The notes beneath the pieces are model-generated. The model ran no database searches, was not told where the DNA came from, and was given only the letters and a program-made list of their open reading frames with translations. 64,000 bases of DNA from Microbacterium sp. SD291 (lineage in GTDB: Bacteria; Actinomycetota; Actinomycetes; Actinomycetales; Microbacteriaceae). Within the stretch, counting starts at the first letter, position 1. The number at the start of each line of letters is the position of its first letter. Positions 7,735 through 16,050 of this stretch are shown here, one piece after another. The stretch spans positions 55,792 to 119,791 of the forward strand of contig NZ_JADIJR010000011.1 in the NCBI RefSeq assembly GCF_017355365.1. Direction: 5' to 3'. Both the position numbers and the translations under genes were made by a program.

Positions 7735-9765
7735 TCAGAAGCGTCCACCTCCGCTGCGGCCGCTGCGTCCGCCGCCACCGCCGCCGAAGCCGGAGCTGCG
7801 GAAGCCGCCCCCGCCGCTGGAGCGCCAGCTGCTGCTGCGCGAAGAGCCGCCTCCGCCGCCACCGGAGAGCAGCCCGCCGATGATGCCGCCGAGGATGTCG
7901 CCGCCGAGGCCGGACGAGGTCGATCGCGAGCCGCCGCCTCCGAAGAGACCGCCGCCCCATCCGTCGTTCTCGTACCGGGCCGGGTTCATGGCTTCGACGT
8001 CCGACTGCGCGGAGGCCGTGGCCTGGCGGGCGAGATCGAGCGCGCGTCCCGCTTCGGTCAGTGCGGTCTCCGGTGAGCCGGCGCGGAGATCCACAGCCTG
8101 GGTCAGTGCCGCCTCGGCCTGGGACAGCCGGGTGCGGGCCGTCGAGCCGACAGTTCCCCTGCGGGTCTCGATGTAGTCGCGGGCCGCGCGGATCGCCGAC
8201 GACGCCTGACTCAGGGTCTGCTCGAGCATCTGCTGCGTCCGGCGGGTGCGCTCGACGGCCTGGGTGCCCTGCGCGATCGCCGCATCGATCTGCGCGTTCG
8301 CGGCCGTGAGGGCCTCGAGGGTGCGCTGCGGGCTGCGCGCGGAGCCGGTGAGCTGAGACTGGGCCTGCTGCAGCTGCTGGGCGGTCGCCGTGGCGGCAGC
8401 GGCGAGCGTGCCCGTCGTGTCGGGGAGCTGCTGCGCCGCAGCGACATCGGCCTGCAGCTCGGCGATCAGAGCCTGCGCCTGCGCCTCGACGGTGGCCATC
8501 TCCTCGCCGAGGACGGTGATCGCCTGCACGAGCTGCGCGGCCTGGGCGACCGACTGCTCGGCCGTGCGGATCGCGAATGCCGCCTCGCCGCTCCTGCCCG
8601 CCGTGATGGCGGCCTCGGCGCCTTCGATCGACCGGTCGGCGAGGGCCGCGCGCTCCTGTGCCTGAGCGGGATTGTCGGCGACCGTGCTGAGGGATGCCGC
8701 GTCATAGGTGGCGGACAGGCTCGCGAGTGCACCCGATGCCCCGGCCAGTATCGGCTGCAGCATCGCGCGCTCGCCGCGCACGCGCTCGAGCTCCTGAGGC
8801 GCGTTCTGCTCGAGCCTGCGGAGCGCGTCGAACGCCTCGGTGTTCTGATCGAGCACGTCGTCGATCTCGTCGCAGATCCGGATGATGCGGATGTGCCATG
8901 CCCGGCGGTCGTGCACGGTGTCCTCGACCTCGTCGTCGAGCTTCTGCTTGAGGTCGAACGCCTCGGACATCTTCGACTTCGCCGTCTTGACGGCGCCGCT
9001 GAACTCGCCCGTCGCCGCTTCGCCGAACTGTGCGACGGCGAATCCGAGCTCTTCCCTGCTCGAGGTGATGGCGTCGTCGGCCTGCACGAGGGCTGCGCCG
9101 GCCTGCGATTCGACCTGCTCGTCGGTGAGCGTCGAGAAGGGGTCGTTCGGGTCGGGCGTCTCCGGCATGGCTCCGCGCCGGCGGATCGCGGCGTCGCGGC
9201 GCGCCCGCTTCACGAGGGACACGATCAGCCAGACGACCAGTGCGAGCGCGATGACTCCGCCGACGATCAGCATCGTGCGCAGCGCGCCCGCTCCGCCGTC
9301 GCCCTGGATCTCGTCGGCGGCGAGGACGATCGCGCCGTCCCAGTCCTCCTGCGCGAGCAGGGGCTGGATCCTGTCCTCGACATCGTCGAGCTTGCCGTCG
9401 CTCAGCGGTCCGCCAGCGGCCGCCGAGATGTAGTAGTTCCGCCCCTCGACGGCGATCGCCAGCAAGTACTGCTCCGGGCCGAGGTTGTTGTTCTCGGCGA
9501 CGGTGTCGGCCCACGCCACGTTGTCGGCGGGGGAGGAGAAGTCGTCGACGAGCACGACGAAGAGATCGGCGCTGGAGTTCTCCGTGAGCTCGAGCAGCCG
9601 GGCCTCGACGGCTTCCTTCTCCGAGCCGCTCAGCACGCCGGCGTCGTCGGTCACATAACCCTGGTCGAGTGTGACCGGGTCGGTGGCGGACGCGGCGGAG
9701 ACCGACAGCACCCCTGCGGTCGCGGCCAGTGTCAGTGCGGCCAGCGTGAGCCACCGAGTCCTCAT
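7735..9765 (-). CDS. TPM domain-containing membrane protein with long coiled coil and Gly/Ser-rich tail
   Basis: 676 aa from ATG 9765, which has GGAGG upstream. Order: cleavable signal peptide (about 1-28), extracytoplasmic TPM (YgcG/Psb32) domain (about 30-155) beginning VTDDAGVLSGSEKEAVEARL, one transmembrane helix (about 168-190) followed by KRARRDA, then a large cytoplasmic Ala/Gln/Glu-rich helical region (about 230-600) predicted to be coiled coil, and a C-terminal Gly/Ser/Arg-rich tail (GGGGGGRSGRSGGGRF). TPM domains occur in membrane-quality and photosystem repair proteins; phosphatase activity has been reported for some. The downstream PspA-like gene supports a joint envelope role. 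Confidence 0.85.
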   Translation of the reverse strand: MRTRWLTLAALTLAATAGVLSVSAASATDPVTLDQGYVTDDAGVLSGSEKEAVEARLLELTENSSADLFVVLVDDFSSPADNVAWADTVAENNNLGPEQYLLAIAVEGRNYYISAAAGGPLSDGKLDDVEDRIQPLLAQEDWDGAIVLAADEIQGDGGAGALRTMLIVGGVIALALVVWLIVSLVKRARRDAAIRRRGAMPETPDPNDPFSTLTDEQVESQAGAALVQADDAITSSREELGFAVAQFGEAATGEFSGAVKTAKSKMSEAFDLKQKLDDEVEDTVHDRRAWHIRIIRICDEIDDVLDQNTEAFDALRRLEQNAPQELERVRGERAMLQPILAGASGALASLSATYDAASLSTVADNPAQAQERAALADRSIEGAEAAITAGRSGEAAFAIRTAEQSVAQAAQLVQAITVLGEEMATVEAQAQALIAELQADVAAAQQLPDTTGTLAAAATATAQQLQQAQSQLTGSARSPQRTLEALTAANAQIDAAIAQGTQAVERTRRTQQMLEQTLSQASSAIRAARDYIETRRGTVGSTARTRLSQAEAALTQAVDLRAGSPETALTEAGRALDLARQATASAQSDVEAMNPARYENDGWGGGLFGGGGSRSTSSGLGGDILGGIIGGLLSGGGGGGSSRSSSWRSSGGGGFRSSGFGGGGGGRSGRSGGGRF

Positions 9766-9874
9766 AGCGATCCCTCCGACCGGCAGCCATGCCCCATGGC
9801 ACGAGTCTATGCACACACGCCGACACGCGACAGCATCCGGCCGGTGTTCGCCGTTCGCCGTCAGCGGAGACGCA

Positions 9875-9880
9875 TACGCT
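9875..9880 (+). promoter_or_regulatory. -10 element, DUF3097 gene
   Basis: TACGCT ends 7 bases before ATG 9888. The 7-base spacer GGAAGGC could also serve as a ribosome site if transcription begins slightly upstream. Confidence 0.45.
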
Positions 9881-9887
9881 GGAAGGC

Positions 9888-10727
9888 ATGGACGACAGGT
9901 ATGGATCCGATGTGCTCTCCGCCGGCTGGCGCGAGCGCGCAGCGAAACCGGTGCCGCAGGTCGCGGCGGAGATCGATCTGGTCGTGGAGGTCGCCGAAGA
10001 CGGCTACTGCGGCGCGGTCACGCGCGTGCAGGGAGGCAACGTCGAGCTCGAAGACCGCCTCGGGCGCAAGCGCCTCTTCCCGCTCGGCGGCGGATTCCTG
10101 ATCGACGGGGCCCCCGTGCGCCTGGGGCCTCCGGCGCCGAAGACGCAGGGGCCGCGGCGCACGGCATCCGGATCCTTCGTCGTCGCCGACCAGCGCGCGC
10201 GGATCGCGCTGCCCAGCCGCATCCTGGTCGAGGGGCGCCACGACGCCGAGCTGGTCGAGAAGGTGTGGGGTGCCGACCTCCGGGTGGAGGGCGTCGTCGT
10301 GGAGTACCTGCAGGGTGTCGACCTCCTCGACGAGCTGCTCGCGGACGAGCCGCCGAGCGCCACGCGCCGGTACGGCGTGCTCGTGGATCACCTCGTACCA
10401 GGCTCGAAGGAATCCCGGATCGCGGATGCCGTGGCCCGCGGGCCCCACGGCCGGCATCTCCGCATCGTCGGCCATCCCTTCGTCGACGTCTGGCAGTGCG
10501 TCACCCCCCGCGCCCTCGGCATCGCCAGGTGGCCTGAGATCCCCCGGGGGACGGACTGGAAGACCGGCATCTGCCGCGCGTTCGGGTGGCCGCATGAGAC
10601 GCAGGCCGACACGGCGCGCGCGTGGCAGCACATCCTGTCGAAGGTGCGCACCTACCGTGATCTGGAGCCGGCGCTGCTCGGCCGGGTCGAAGAGCTGATC
10701 GACTTCGTCACATCGCCCGCGGCGTGA
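9888..10727 (+). CDS. DUF3097 family protein
   Basis: 279 aa, recognised as the actinobacteria-specific DUF3097 family by overall sequence (start MDDRYGSDVLSAGW, then a small beta-rich N-terminal domain). Residues from about 100 read RILVEGRHDAELVEKVWG and then GVLVDHLVPGSKESRIA, which resembles a TOPRIM fold (conserved Glu in VEGxxD, later Asp). TOPRIM enzymes act on nucleic acid phosphodiesters, so a nucleic-acid role is possible but unproven. It is followed by trmB and a membrane-protein gene on the same strand. Confidence 0.8.
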   Translation: MDDRYGSDVLSAGWRERAAKPVPQVAAEIDLVVEVAEDGYCGAVTRVQGGNVELEDRLGRKRLFPLGGGFLIDGAPVRLGPPAPKTQGPRRTASGSFVVADQRARIALPSRILVEGRHDAELVEKVWGADLRVEGVVVEYLQGVDLLDELLADEPPSATRRYGVLVDHLVPGSKESRIADAVARGPHGRHLRIVGHPFVDVWQCVTPRALGIARWPEIPRGTDWKTGICRAFGWPHETQADTARAWQHILSKVRTYRDLEPALLGRVEELIDFVTSPAA

Positions 10728-10744
10728 GCGGCGGCTGCGCCGAC

Positions 10745-10750
10745 TACCCT
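10745..10750 (+). promoter_or_regulatory. -10 element of leaderless promoter (trmB)
   Basis: TACCCT ends 6 bases before ATG 10757. The spacer GGAAGC resembles a weak ribosome site but is too close to the start to work well. Confidence 0.5.
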
Positions 10751-10756
10751 GGAAGC

Positions 10757-11482
10757 ATGCCCGAACCCCGCATCTTCCGCGACGAACCGGTGTCCTTCGT
10801 GCGCCGGAGCGGCCGGATGTCCGACGCGCAGGAGCGCGCCTTCGAAGAGCTCGCCCCGCACTACCTGCTCGACGTGCCGCGCGACATCGCCTGGACTTCC
10901 GTGCACCCCGAGGCGCGTCTGGACCCCGCCGCCGAGTACGGCCGCGACGCGGATCTGTACGTCGAGATCGGCTCGGGGCAGGGGCATGCGATCGTCGCGG
11001 CCGCCACGGCCCGGCCGGATGACGACTTCCTCGCCGTGGAGGTGTTCCGGGCGGGTCTCGCCCGCACGATGCTGGACGCCGACCGGGAGGGCGCCCGCAA
11101 TCTGCGGGTCGTCGAGGCGAACGCCCCCGAGGTGCTCTCGTCGTATCTGCCGGAGGCTGCGACCGCCGAGGTGTGGATCTTCTTCCCCGACCCGTGGCAC
11201 AAGAAGAAGCACACGAAGCGCCGGCTCGTCCGGCCCGGCTTCGGAGACGCGGCCGCCAGGGCGCTGCGCGACGGCGGACTGCTCCGGCTCGCGACCGACT
11301 GGGAGGACTACGCCCTGCAGATGCGCGAGGTCCTCGATGCCGAGCCGCTGTTCGAGCGCGCGTTCGAGGGGGAGTGGGCCGAGAGGTTCGACGGTCGCGT
11401 GATGACCGCGTTCGAGCGCAAGGGGATCGCCAAGGGGCGCGACATCCGCGATCTGGTCTACCGGCGCCGGCCCCGCGCGTGA
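10757..11482 (+). CDS. trmB: tRNA (guanine-N7-)-methyltransferase
   Basis: 241 aa. Class I SAM-dependent methyltransferase of the TrmB family, which makes m7G46 in the variable loop of tRNAs. The SAM-binding motif is EIGSGQGHAIV (about 76-86), and the family hallmark FFPDPWHKKKHTKRRL (about 144-159) is intact, including the catalytic-site Asp and the RNA-contacting basic run. The start ATG 10757 was preferred over an upstream in-frame GTG at 10724 because of family length and the promoter position. It overlaps the next gene by 4 bases (GTGA). Confidence 0.93.
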   Translation: MPEPRIFRDEPVSFVRRSGRMSDAQERAFEELAPHYLLDVPRDIAWTSVHPEARLDPAAEYGRDADLYVEIGSGQGHAIVAAATARPDDDFLAVEVFRAGLARTMLDADREGARNLRVVEANAPEVLSSYLPEAATAEVWIFFPDPWHKKKHTKRRLVRPGFGDAAARALRDGGLLRLATDWEDYALQMREVLDAEPLFERAFEGEWAERFDGRVMTAFERKGIAKGRDIRDLVYRRRPRA

Positions 11483-12312
11483 TCGACGAGCCCGGCCGGA
11501 CCGCCCTCAAGGCCGGCATCGCACCGGCCCTGCTCGTGTGCGCTGCGGCTCCCGCGTTCTTCGTGCTGCAGATCGCATGGCTCGGCTGGGTGCTGCTCGC
11601 GCTCGGGATCGGTGCCGCATGGCTCACCGAGCGGGGACGCGTGACGGCATCCGCGCCATCGCTCACCCGCGACCTCTCGCTGATCGCGATCGGCCTCCTT
11701 ATCGTCAGCATCATCCCGCTCGCCGCCGAACTCGACGACCTCGCGATGGTGCGCTTCACGCTCGCACTCGGCGGCGCGGTCGCGGTGCCGTACGTGATCT
11801 CGCGCTTCGTGTACCGGGACAGGGCGATCGGCTTCCCGTGGCGGGCGCATCGCCCGTGGGGCCGACTGCAATGGGGCTGGCTGATCGCCGTCCTGGTGCT
11901 GGGCTGGCTGATCCTGCCGTTCTACTTCATCACCAGCGGCGTCTACCAGAACTGGCCGGTCGTCGACTCACCCGAGCTCATCGCCCGGCTCTTCGTCGGC
12001 GTCGGAGCGGTCGGCATCTGGGACGAGCTGTTCTTCATCTGCACGGTGTTCGCACTGCTGCGAAGGCACTTCCCCGATGCCGTCGCGAACGTCCTGCAGG
12101 CGATCGTGTTCGTGTCGTTCCTGTGGGAGCTCGGCTACCGTGAGTGGGGTCCGGTGCTGACCATCCCGTTCGCCCTCCTCCAGGGCTTCATCTTCCTGCG
12201 GACGCACTCGCTCGGGTACGTGGTCACGGTGCATCTGCTCTTCGACGCGGTCGTGTTCGGGGTGCTCGTGCACGCGCACAACCCAGGTCTGCTGCCGATC
12301 TTCCTCGTCTGA
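11479..12312 (+). CDS. CPBP-like intramembrane protein
   Basis: 277 aa with about eight hydrophobic helices. The C-terminal half resembles CPBP (CAAX protease/bacteriocin-processing, Abi) proteins: GIWDELFFICTVFALLRRHFP takes the place of the usual EExxxR motif, FLWELGYREWG follows, and a late His occurs in VTVHLLFDA. The first motif has a single Glu (WDELFF) rather than the paired EE and lacks the downstream Arg in the normal position, so protease activity is uncertain. The GTG start at 11479 overlaps the trmB stop (GTGA), suggesting translational coupling. Confidence 0.65.
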   Translation: MIDEPGRTALKAGIAPALLVCAAAPAFFVLQIAWLGWVLLALGIGAAWLTERGRVTASAPSLTRDLSLIAIGLLIVSIIPLAAELDDLAMVRFTLALGGAVAVPYVISRFVYRDRAIGFPWRAHRPWGRLQWGWLIAVLVLGWLILPFYFITSGVYQNWPVVDSPELIARLFVGVGAVGIWDELFFICTVFALLRRHFPDAVANVLQAIVFVSFLWELGYREWGPVLTIPFALLQGFIFLRTHSLGYVVTVHLLFDAVVFGVLVHAHNPGLLPIFLV

Positions 12313-12335
12313 GGTCTCCGGCGGCCGGAGTGCGG

Positions 12336-12341
12336 CAGAAT
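12336..12341 (+). promoter_or_regulatory. Possible -10 element, DUF1304 gene
   Basis: CAGAAT ends 6 bases before ATG 12348. It differs from TANNNT at the first base, but the spacing matches the leaderless pattern elsewhere in the window. Confidence 0.35.
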
Positions 12342-12347
12342 CAGAGC

Positions 12348-12740
12348 ATGCTCATCGCCGGACTCGTACTCGCTGCGGCAGCCGCAGCCTTCCATGTCTT
12401 CATCTTCGCGCTCGAGTCCCTCAAATGGACCGAGCCGGAGACCAGGAGGATCTTCGGCGTGGCGAGCGAGGCGGATGCCGTCACGATGAAGCAGCTCGCG
12501 TTCAACCAGGGCTTCTACAACCTCTTCCTCGCCCTGACTGCGCTTCTCGGAGTCGGGCTCGTGATCGTCGGTGCCGCCACGGTCGGGCTCACGCTCGTCT
12601 TCGCGGGCACCGGCATGATGCTCGCAGCGGCGCTGGTGCTGATCCTCTCCGACCGCAGCAAGGCCCGCGCCGCGATCATGCAGGGCACGCTGCCGCTGCT
12701 CGCCGTCGTGGTCACCGCCATCGCCGTCTCGATCGGCTGA
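12348..12740 (+). CDS. DUF1304 family membrane protein
   Basis: 130 aa with four predicted transmembrane helices. The signature of the DUF1304 family is present: an N-terminal helix followed by HVFIFALESLKW, then NQGFYNLFLA in the second helix. Members are small integral membrane proteins of unknown function found in many bacteria. Start ATG 12348 has no good ribosome site and appears leaderless. It lies 35 bases after the CPBP-like gene but may have its own promoter. Confidence 0.82.
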   Translation: MLIAGLVLAAAAAAFHVFIFALESLKWTEPETRRIFGVASEADAVTMKQLAFNQGFYNLFLALTALLGVGLVIVGAATVGLTLVFAGTGMMLAAALVLILSDRSKARAAIMQGTLPLLAVVVTAIAVSIG

Positions 12741-12788
12741 ACTCGATCGGTCGCCGCCGCGACGGGTGACATCCGCAGCGGCAGGCGG

Positions 12789-12794
12789 CACACT
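12789..12794 (+). promoter_or_regulatory. Possible -10 element, dinB
   Basis: CACACT ends 6 bases before ATG 12801. It is a weak match to TANNNT (first base differs) with the same spacing as the other leaderless starts. Confidence 0.25.
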
Positions 12795-12800
12795 CGTTGC

Positions 12801-13877
12801 ATGAGCGACTGGGTGCTGCACGTCGACATGGACCAGTTCATCGCGGCGGTCGAGGTGCTTCGAAGGCCCGAGCTGGCGGGGCGGCCGGTGATCGTCGGGG
12901 GCGGCGGCGACCCCACCGAGCGCGCTGTCGTGTCGACCGCGTCGTACGAGGCGCGTGCCTTCGGCATCGGCTCTGGGATGCCGCTGAAGATCGCCGCGCG
13001 GAAGGCGCCGGAGGACGCCGTCTTCCTCCCGGTCGATCACGAGGCCTACGCGGCCGCCTCCCACGAGGTGATGGCCGCGCTCCGGTCGCTCCCGGGCGTC
13101 GTGCTCGAGGTCATCGGCTGGGACGAGTGCTTTCTCGGCGTGACGACGGATGACCCGGAGAGGCTCGCGCGCGAGGCGCAGGAGGCGGTGCTGGCGGCCA
13201 CGGACCTGCACTGCTCCGTCGGCATCGGCGACAACAAGGTGCGCGCCAAGATCGCGACGGACTTCGGCAAGCCGCGCGGGATGTTCCGGCTGACGGCCGA
13301 GAACTGGTTCGAGGTGATGGGGGAGAAGGGCACACGCGAGCTCTGGGGCGTCGGCCCGAAGGTGCAGAAGCGCCTCGCAGGTCACGGGATCGAGACCGTC
13401 CGCCAGCTCGCGGATGCCGACGAGCAGGCGCTGGTCGCGGAGTTCGGCCCGCGGATGGGCATCTGGTATCGCGAACTGGGCTCGGGCATCGGGCCGCGCG
13501 TCGTCGACGACACCCCGTGGGTGGCGCGCAGCCACAGCAGGGAGACGACGTATCAGCAGAACCTCACCACACCGACCGAGGTCGAGGCGGCGGTGATCGA
13601 GCTCGCCGGGCACGCGTTCGACGACTGCGCAGCGGAAGGACGCCCGGTGATCCGCGTGCACCTCAAGGTGCGCTACGCGCCGTTCGAGACCAAGACCTTC
13701 GGTCGCAAGCTGCCGGCGCCGACGGCCGAGCGCGACGACGTTGTCGCCGCCGCAGTGACGCTCGCCGGCACGCTGGACACAGACCGAGAGGTGCGTCTGC
13801 TGGGAGTCCGCGCCGAGATGGCGATGCCGGACGACGGTGATCCTGCCGAGCGGACGCCGGTGCGAGGGAGGATCTGA
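12801..13877 (+). CDS. dinB: Y-family DNA polymerase IV (translesion synthesis)
   Basis: 358 aa. Y-family palm motifs: HVDMDQFIAAVE (about 7-18, first metal-binding Asp) and IGWDECFLG (about 107-115, catalytic Asp-Glu, replacing the common SIDEAFL). Residue choice YEARAFGI and the GVGxKVQKRL helix-hairpin-helix (thumb, about 180-190) also fit. The C-terminal little-finger domain is present to about residue 340. No obvious beta-clamp pentapeptide is seen at the extreme C-terminus (ends AERTPVRGRI), so clamp interaction may be weak, as in some actinobacterial DinB paralogues. Copies DNA past lesions with low fidelity. No LexA box was recognised upstream. Confidence 0.9.
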   Translation: MSDWVLHVDMDQFIAAVEVLRRPELAGRPVIVGGGGDPTERAVVSTASYEARAFGIGSGMPLKIAARKAPEDAVFLPVDHEAYAAASHEVMAALRSLPGVVLEVIGWDECFLGVTTDDPERLAREAQEAVLAATDLHCSVGIGDNKVRAKIATDFGKPRGMFRLTAENWFEVMGEKGTRELWGVGPKVQKRLAGHGIETVRQLADADEQALVAEFGPRMGIWYRELGSGIGPRVVDDTPWVARSHSRETTYQQNLTTPTEVEAAVIELAGHAFDDCAAEGRPVIRVHLKVRYAPFETKTFGRKLPAPTAERDDVVAAAVTLAGTLDTDREVRLLGVRAEMAMPDDGDPAERTPVRGRI

Positions 13878-13890
13878 CGCCGCGGGCCGT

Positions 13891-14298
13891 TCAGACGCCG
13901 TCGCGGATCACGGCTGCGACGGCGCTCACTTCGATCAGTGCGCCAGGCACCCCGAGTCCTGCGACGATCGCCGTGGTGACCAGCGGCGGGGCGCCTTCCC
14001 GCGCGAGCTTCGATGCGACGGCGCCGTAGGCGGCGCGCAGGTCGGCATCCTGGCGGATCAGGACGGTCCAGCCGATCACGTCCTCGAGGCCGGCGCCGGC
14101 GGCCTCCAGCGCGATCCGCGCGTTCTCGACGGCGCGCAGCGACTGCTCGCCGGCATCCGCCGAGACGACCTCCCCGGTCTCATCGACGCCGTTCTGTCCG
14201 CCGACGTAGATCGTCGTCGCTCCCGGCGGCACGACGGCGACCTGGCTGAACGCGGGACTGACGACGAGACCGGCTGGTTGCAGGAGTGAGATGTCCAT
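13891..14298 (-). CDS. RidA/YjgF/YER057c/UK114 family protein
   Basis: 135 aa, the usual length of Rid proteins. Fold-level features are clear: beta-rich start, GGQNGVDETGEVVS, ENARIALEAAGAGLEDVIGWTVLI and C-terminal ALIEVSAVAAV. True RidA enamine/imine deaminases have an Arg just before the C-terminal strand (vaRLPxxxLVEIE); here the matching stretch is VAGLGVPGALIEVS with no Arg, so this is likely a non-archetypal Rid subgroup without the canonical deaminase site. Convergent with dinB, with 13 bases between stops. AATACT lies 6 bases before the start on the minus strand and could be a leaderless promoter. Confidence 0.82.
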   Translation of the reverse strand: MDISLLQPAGLVVSPAFSQVAVVPPGATTIYVGGQNGVDETGEVVSADAGEQSLRAVENARIALEAAGAGLEDVIGWTVLIRQDADLRAAYGAVASKLAREGAPPLVTTAIVAGLGVPGALIEVSAVAAVIRDGV

Positions 14299-14395
14299 GC
14301 CTGAAGTATTCCGAGGGGCACTGACATCGTGTCAGCGGTTGCGCCGCGCGGGGCGACGTGATCGAATCGCCTGCAGAGTCTGAGGGGGGAAGCGC

Positions 14396-14644
14396 ATGTT
14401 CGCAGGGTTGATGGGCTGGCATCTCATGATGCTCGTGGTCCCCGTCCTGATTCTCGCGGCGGTCGCCGCGGTCGTCGTCGTGGTGCTCGTCGCGTCTCGG
14501 CGGAGGGGAGCGGTACCGGCCGGCGCCGTCGTCGCAGGCTGGTATCCGGACCCCGCCGGCGGCGGCGGACGGCGGTTCTGGGACGGCATCCGGTGGACCG
14601 AGCACACGGACCCGCCGGCAGCCACCGCCGAACCTCGGCCCTGA
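14396..14644 (+). CDS. Small membrane protein with DUF2510 domain
   Basis: 82 aa. One transmembrane helix (about residues 10-33) followed by basic residues (SRRRG), then the DUF2510 signature GWYPDPAGGGGRRFWDGIRWTEHT (about 46-69), a short Trp-rich module found near the ends of many actinobacterial membrane and secretion-linked proteins. The basic residues after the helix suggest the DUF2510 end is cytoplasmic. Function unknown. The ATG has GGGGGGAAG upstream, a strong ribosome site. Confidence 0.78.
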   Translation: MFAGLMGWHLMMLVVPVLILAAVAAVVVVVLVASRRRGAVPAGAVVAGWYPDPAGGGGRRFWDGIRWTEHTDPPAATAEPRP

Positions 14645-14727
14645 TCAAGGGGGTGGCGCGAGCCCGGCGCCGGACGTATCCTCGCCGTCCGAGCACCCGC
14701 CTGCATCGCACGTGTGAGGAGGACGAG

Positions 14728-15030
14728 TTGTCCGAACGAGACGTCACCACCAGGAACAAGAACGGCCAGTGGGTCAACGAGGTCGAGGGGTATCGCGAGC
14801 TCTCCCGCAGCTTCTCCAGCCGGGACGAGGCTGTCGAGGCCGGTCGCGAATTCGCCCGGCAATACGGGGCCAGGCACACGGTGGAGGAAGCCGCCGCCAG
14901 CGGAGTGATCACCGACGGGGGAGCGCCGGATGACGACGTGGCCGTCGTCGGCGAGAAGCCGGAGAGAACCGACGGCCTGCCCGACACGACCGACGATGAG
15001 GGGTTTCCCGGCGACAATCCGTCGGGCTGA
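14728..15030 (+). CDS. Small DUF2188-like protein
   Basis: 100 aa from a TTG start at 14728, chosen because GAGGAGG lies 7 bases upstream and the reading begins LSERDVTTRNKNGQWVNEVEG. The first 60 residues fit the DUF2188 pattern: a strand with NGQWVNEVEG, then FSSRDEAVEAGREFARQYGA and a final strand. The C-terminal 40 residues are acidic and low-complexity. Function unknown. It is followed by a strong inverted repeat serving the opposite-strand tRNA and possibly this gene. Confidence 0.65.
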   Translation: MSERDVTTRNKNGQWVNEVEGYRELSRSFSSRDEAVEAGREFARQYGARHTVEEAAASGVITDGGAPDDDVAVVGEKPERTDGLPDTTDDEGFPGDNPSG

Positions 15031-15040
15031 GCGGGACGTG

Positions 15041-15067
15041 AAAAGGTCCGCCCAGCTGGGCGGACCT
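15041..15067 (-). terminator. Intrinsic terminator of tRNA-Arg transcript (possibly bidirectional)
   Basis: Perfect 12-bp inverted repeat at 15044-15067 (AGGTCCGCCCAG / CTGGGCGGACCT) with no unpaired loop bases. On the minus strand it is followed by TTTT, the layout of a Rho-independent terminator for the tRNA immediately upstream. It could also end the plus-strand DUF2188-like transcript. Confidence 0.8.
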
Positions 15068-15080
15068 CTTCACACGCGTG

Positions 15081-15153
15081 TGCCCCCGGAGGGATTCGAA
15101 CCCCCGACCTACGGTACCGGAAACCGGCGCTCTATCCCCTGAGCTACGGAGGC
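15081..15153 (-). tRNA. tRNA-Arg (anticodon CCG)
   Basis: 73-nt cloverleaf read on the minus strand from 15153. Acceptor GCCUCCG/CGGGGGC with discriminator A; D stem GCUC/GAGC; anticodon arm CCGGU-UUCCGGU-ACCGU, giving anticodon CCG (Arg codon CGG); T arm GGGGG-UUCGAAU-CCCUC. The closing pair of the anticodon stem (C27-U43) is a mismatch. CCA is not encoded (the bases after A73 are CAC). It lies about 900 bases from argS, whose product charges it, on the opposite strand. Confidence 0.93.
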
Positions 15154-15169
15154 GTACCGAAAGACGATA

Positions 15170-15979
15170 TCACTGCTCGAGGGGTGTCTCCGACCCGCCG
15201 GCCTCCGTCACCGGCGCGCCGCCGAGTTCGGCCAGCGCCGCCGCCACCTTCTCCGCGAGGTAGCGGTGCCCGTCGGTCGACGGATGCTTGCGTCCGATCT
15301 CGACGTCGATGACCTCGAGATAGTTCTGCGGGGTGATCCACTCCTGCGCGACCGGGGAGACGTACCACCAGCCGCGGGCAGCGGCGAGCTCGGACAGATC
15401 CGCGTCGATGCGCGCTGTGGCGGCTCCGACGGGTAGCTCATGCGGGGCAGGCCCCAGGATCACGATCGTCGCCTCGGGGTACTTCGCGGCCATCGCGTCC
15501 CACGCCGCCGTCACAGCCTCCCGGTAGCCGGCCTCGTCCTGGGCGCGATCGTTGATGGACCCCTGGATCACGATCAGGTCGGGCGCGAGGGCAGGGTCGA
15601 GCGCGTCGATGCGCGCGCCGAAGGCGGGTCCGTCGGCGCCGGGCTTGAGGTAGCCGCTGCCGCGCACGCCGTTCACGATCGTCTCGCCGTCGATCAGATC
15701 CGCGAGCAGGTAGGCGTAGCCGAGCGTCGGGTCGCTCGCGGCGGAGCCGTAGGTCCAGGAATCCCCGAACACGAGGACCGTCGGATGCTCGGGCAGGGCG
15801 AGCGGAGCGGGAGCGACCGTGACGGTCTCCTCACCCGCGGCCGCCGCCACCACGGGGGCGGTCTCCGGTGCCGGGATCCACGGCCGCCACACTCCCAGAA
15901 CGACCGCCGCGAACGCCAGGATCACGGCGATCGCGACGCCGGCGAAGGGCCGGCGTCGAGGGGCGGAATCGCGATTCAT
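15170..15979 (-). CDS. SGNH/GDSL hydrolase, membrane-anchored
   Basis: 269 aa from ATG 15979. N-terminal basic residues and a transmembrane helix (about 14-33) act as a signal anchor. The SGNH blocks are visible: block I FGDSWTYG (Ser nucleophile; GDSW variant of GDSL), block II Gly in VRGSGYLKP, block III GSINDR (Asn), and block V near the C-terminus HPSTDGHRYLA with catalytic Asp and His. Expected to be an extracytoplasmic esterase or lipase, possibly acting on acylated cell-wall sugars; substrate unknown. The promoter is divergent from argS, and the start looks leaderless. Confidence 0.86.
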   Translation of the reverse strand: MNRDSAPRRRPFAGVAIAVILAFAAVVLGVWRPWIPAPETAPVVAAAAGEETVTVAPAPLALPEHPTVLVFGDSWTYGSAASDPTLGYAYLLADLIDGETIVNGVRGSGYLKPGADGPAFGARIDALDPALAPDLIVIQGSINDRAQDEAGYREAVTAAWDAMAAKYPEATIVILGPAPHELPVGAATARIDADLSELAAARGWWYVSPVAQEWITPQNYLEVIDVEIGRKHPSTDGHRYLAEKVAAALAELGGAPVTEAGGSETPLEQ

Positions 15980-15985
15980 GGGATG

Positions 15986-15991
15986 ACTGTA
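15986..15991 (-). promoter_or_regulatory. -10 element of leaderless promoter (SGNH hydrolase)
   Basis: Minus-strand TACAGT, 6 bases before the ATG at 15979. No ribosome site. Confidence 0.55.
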
Positions 15992-16035
15992 GATCACCGC
16001 GCCGCACACGCAAATTCGGCACCGCCGCCGCGCCG

Positions 16036-16041
16036 TAAACT
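16036..16041 (+). promoter_or_regulatory. -10 element, argS
   Basis: TAAACT, 9 bases before ATG 16051. The short leader contains no Shine-Dalgarno sequence, so argS transcripts probably have a very short or absent leader. Confidence 0.45.
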
Positions 16042-16050
16042 GGGTCATCT

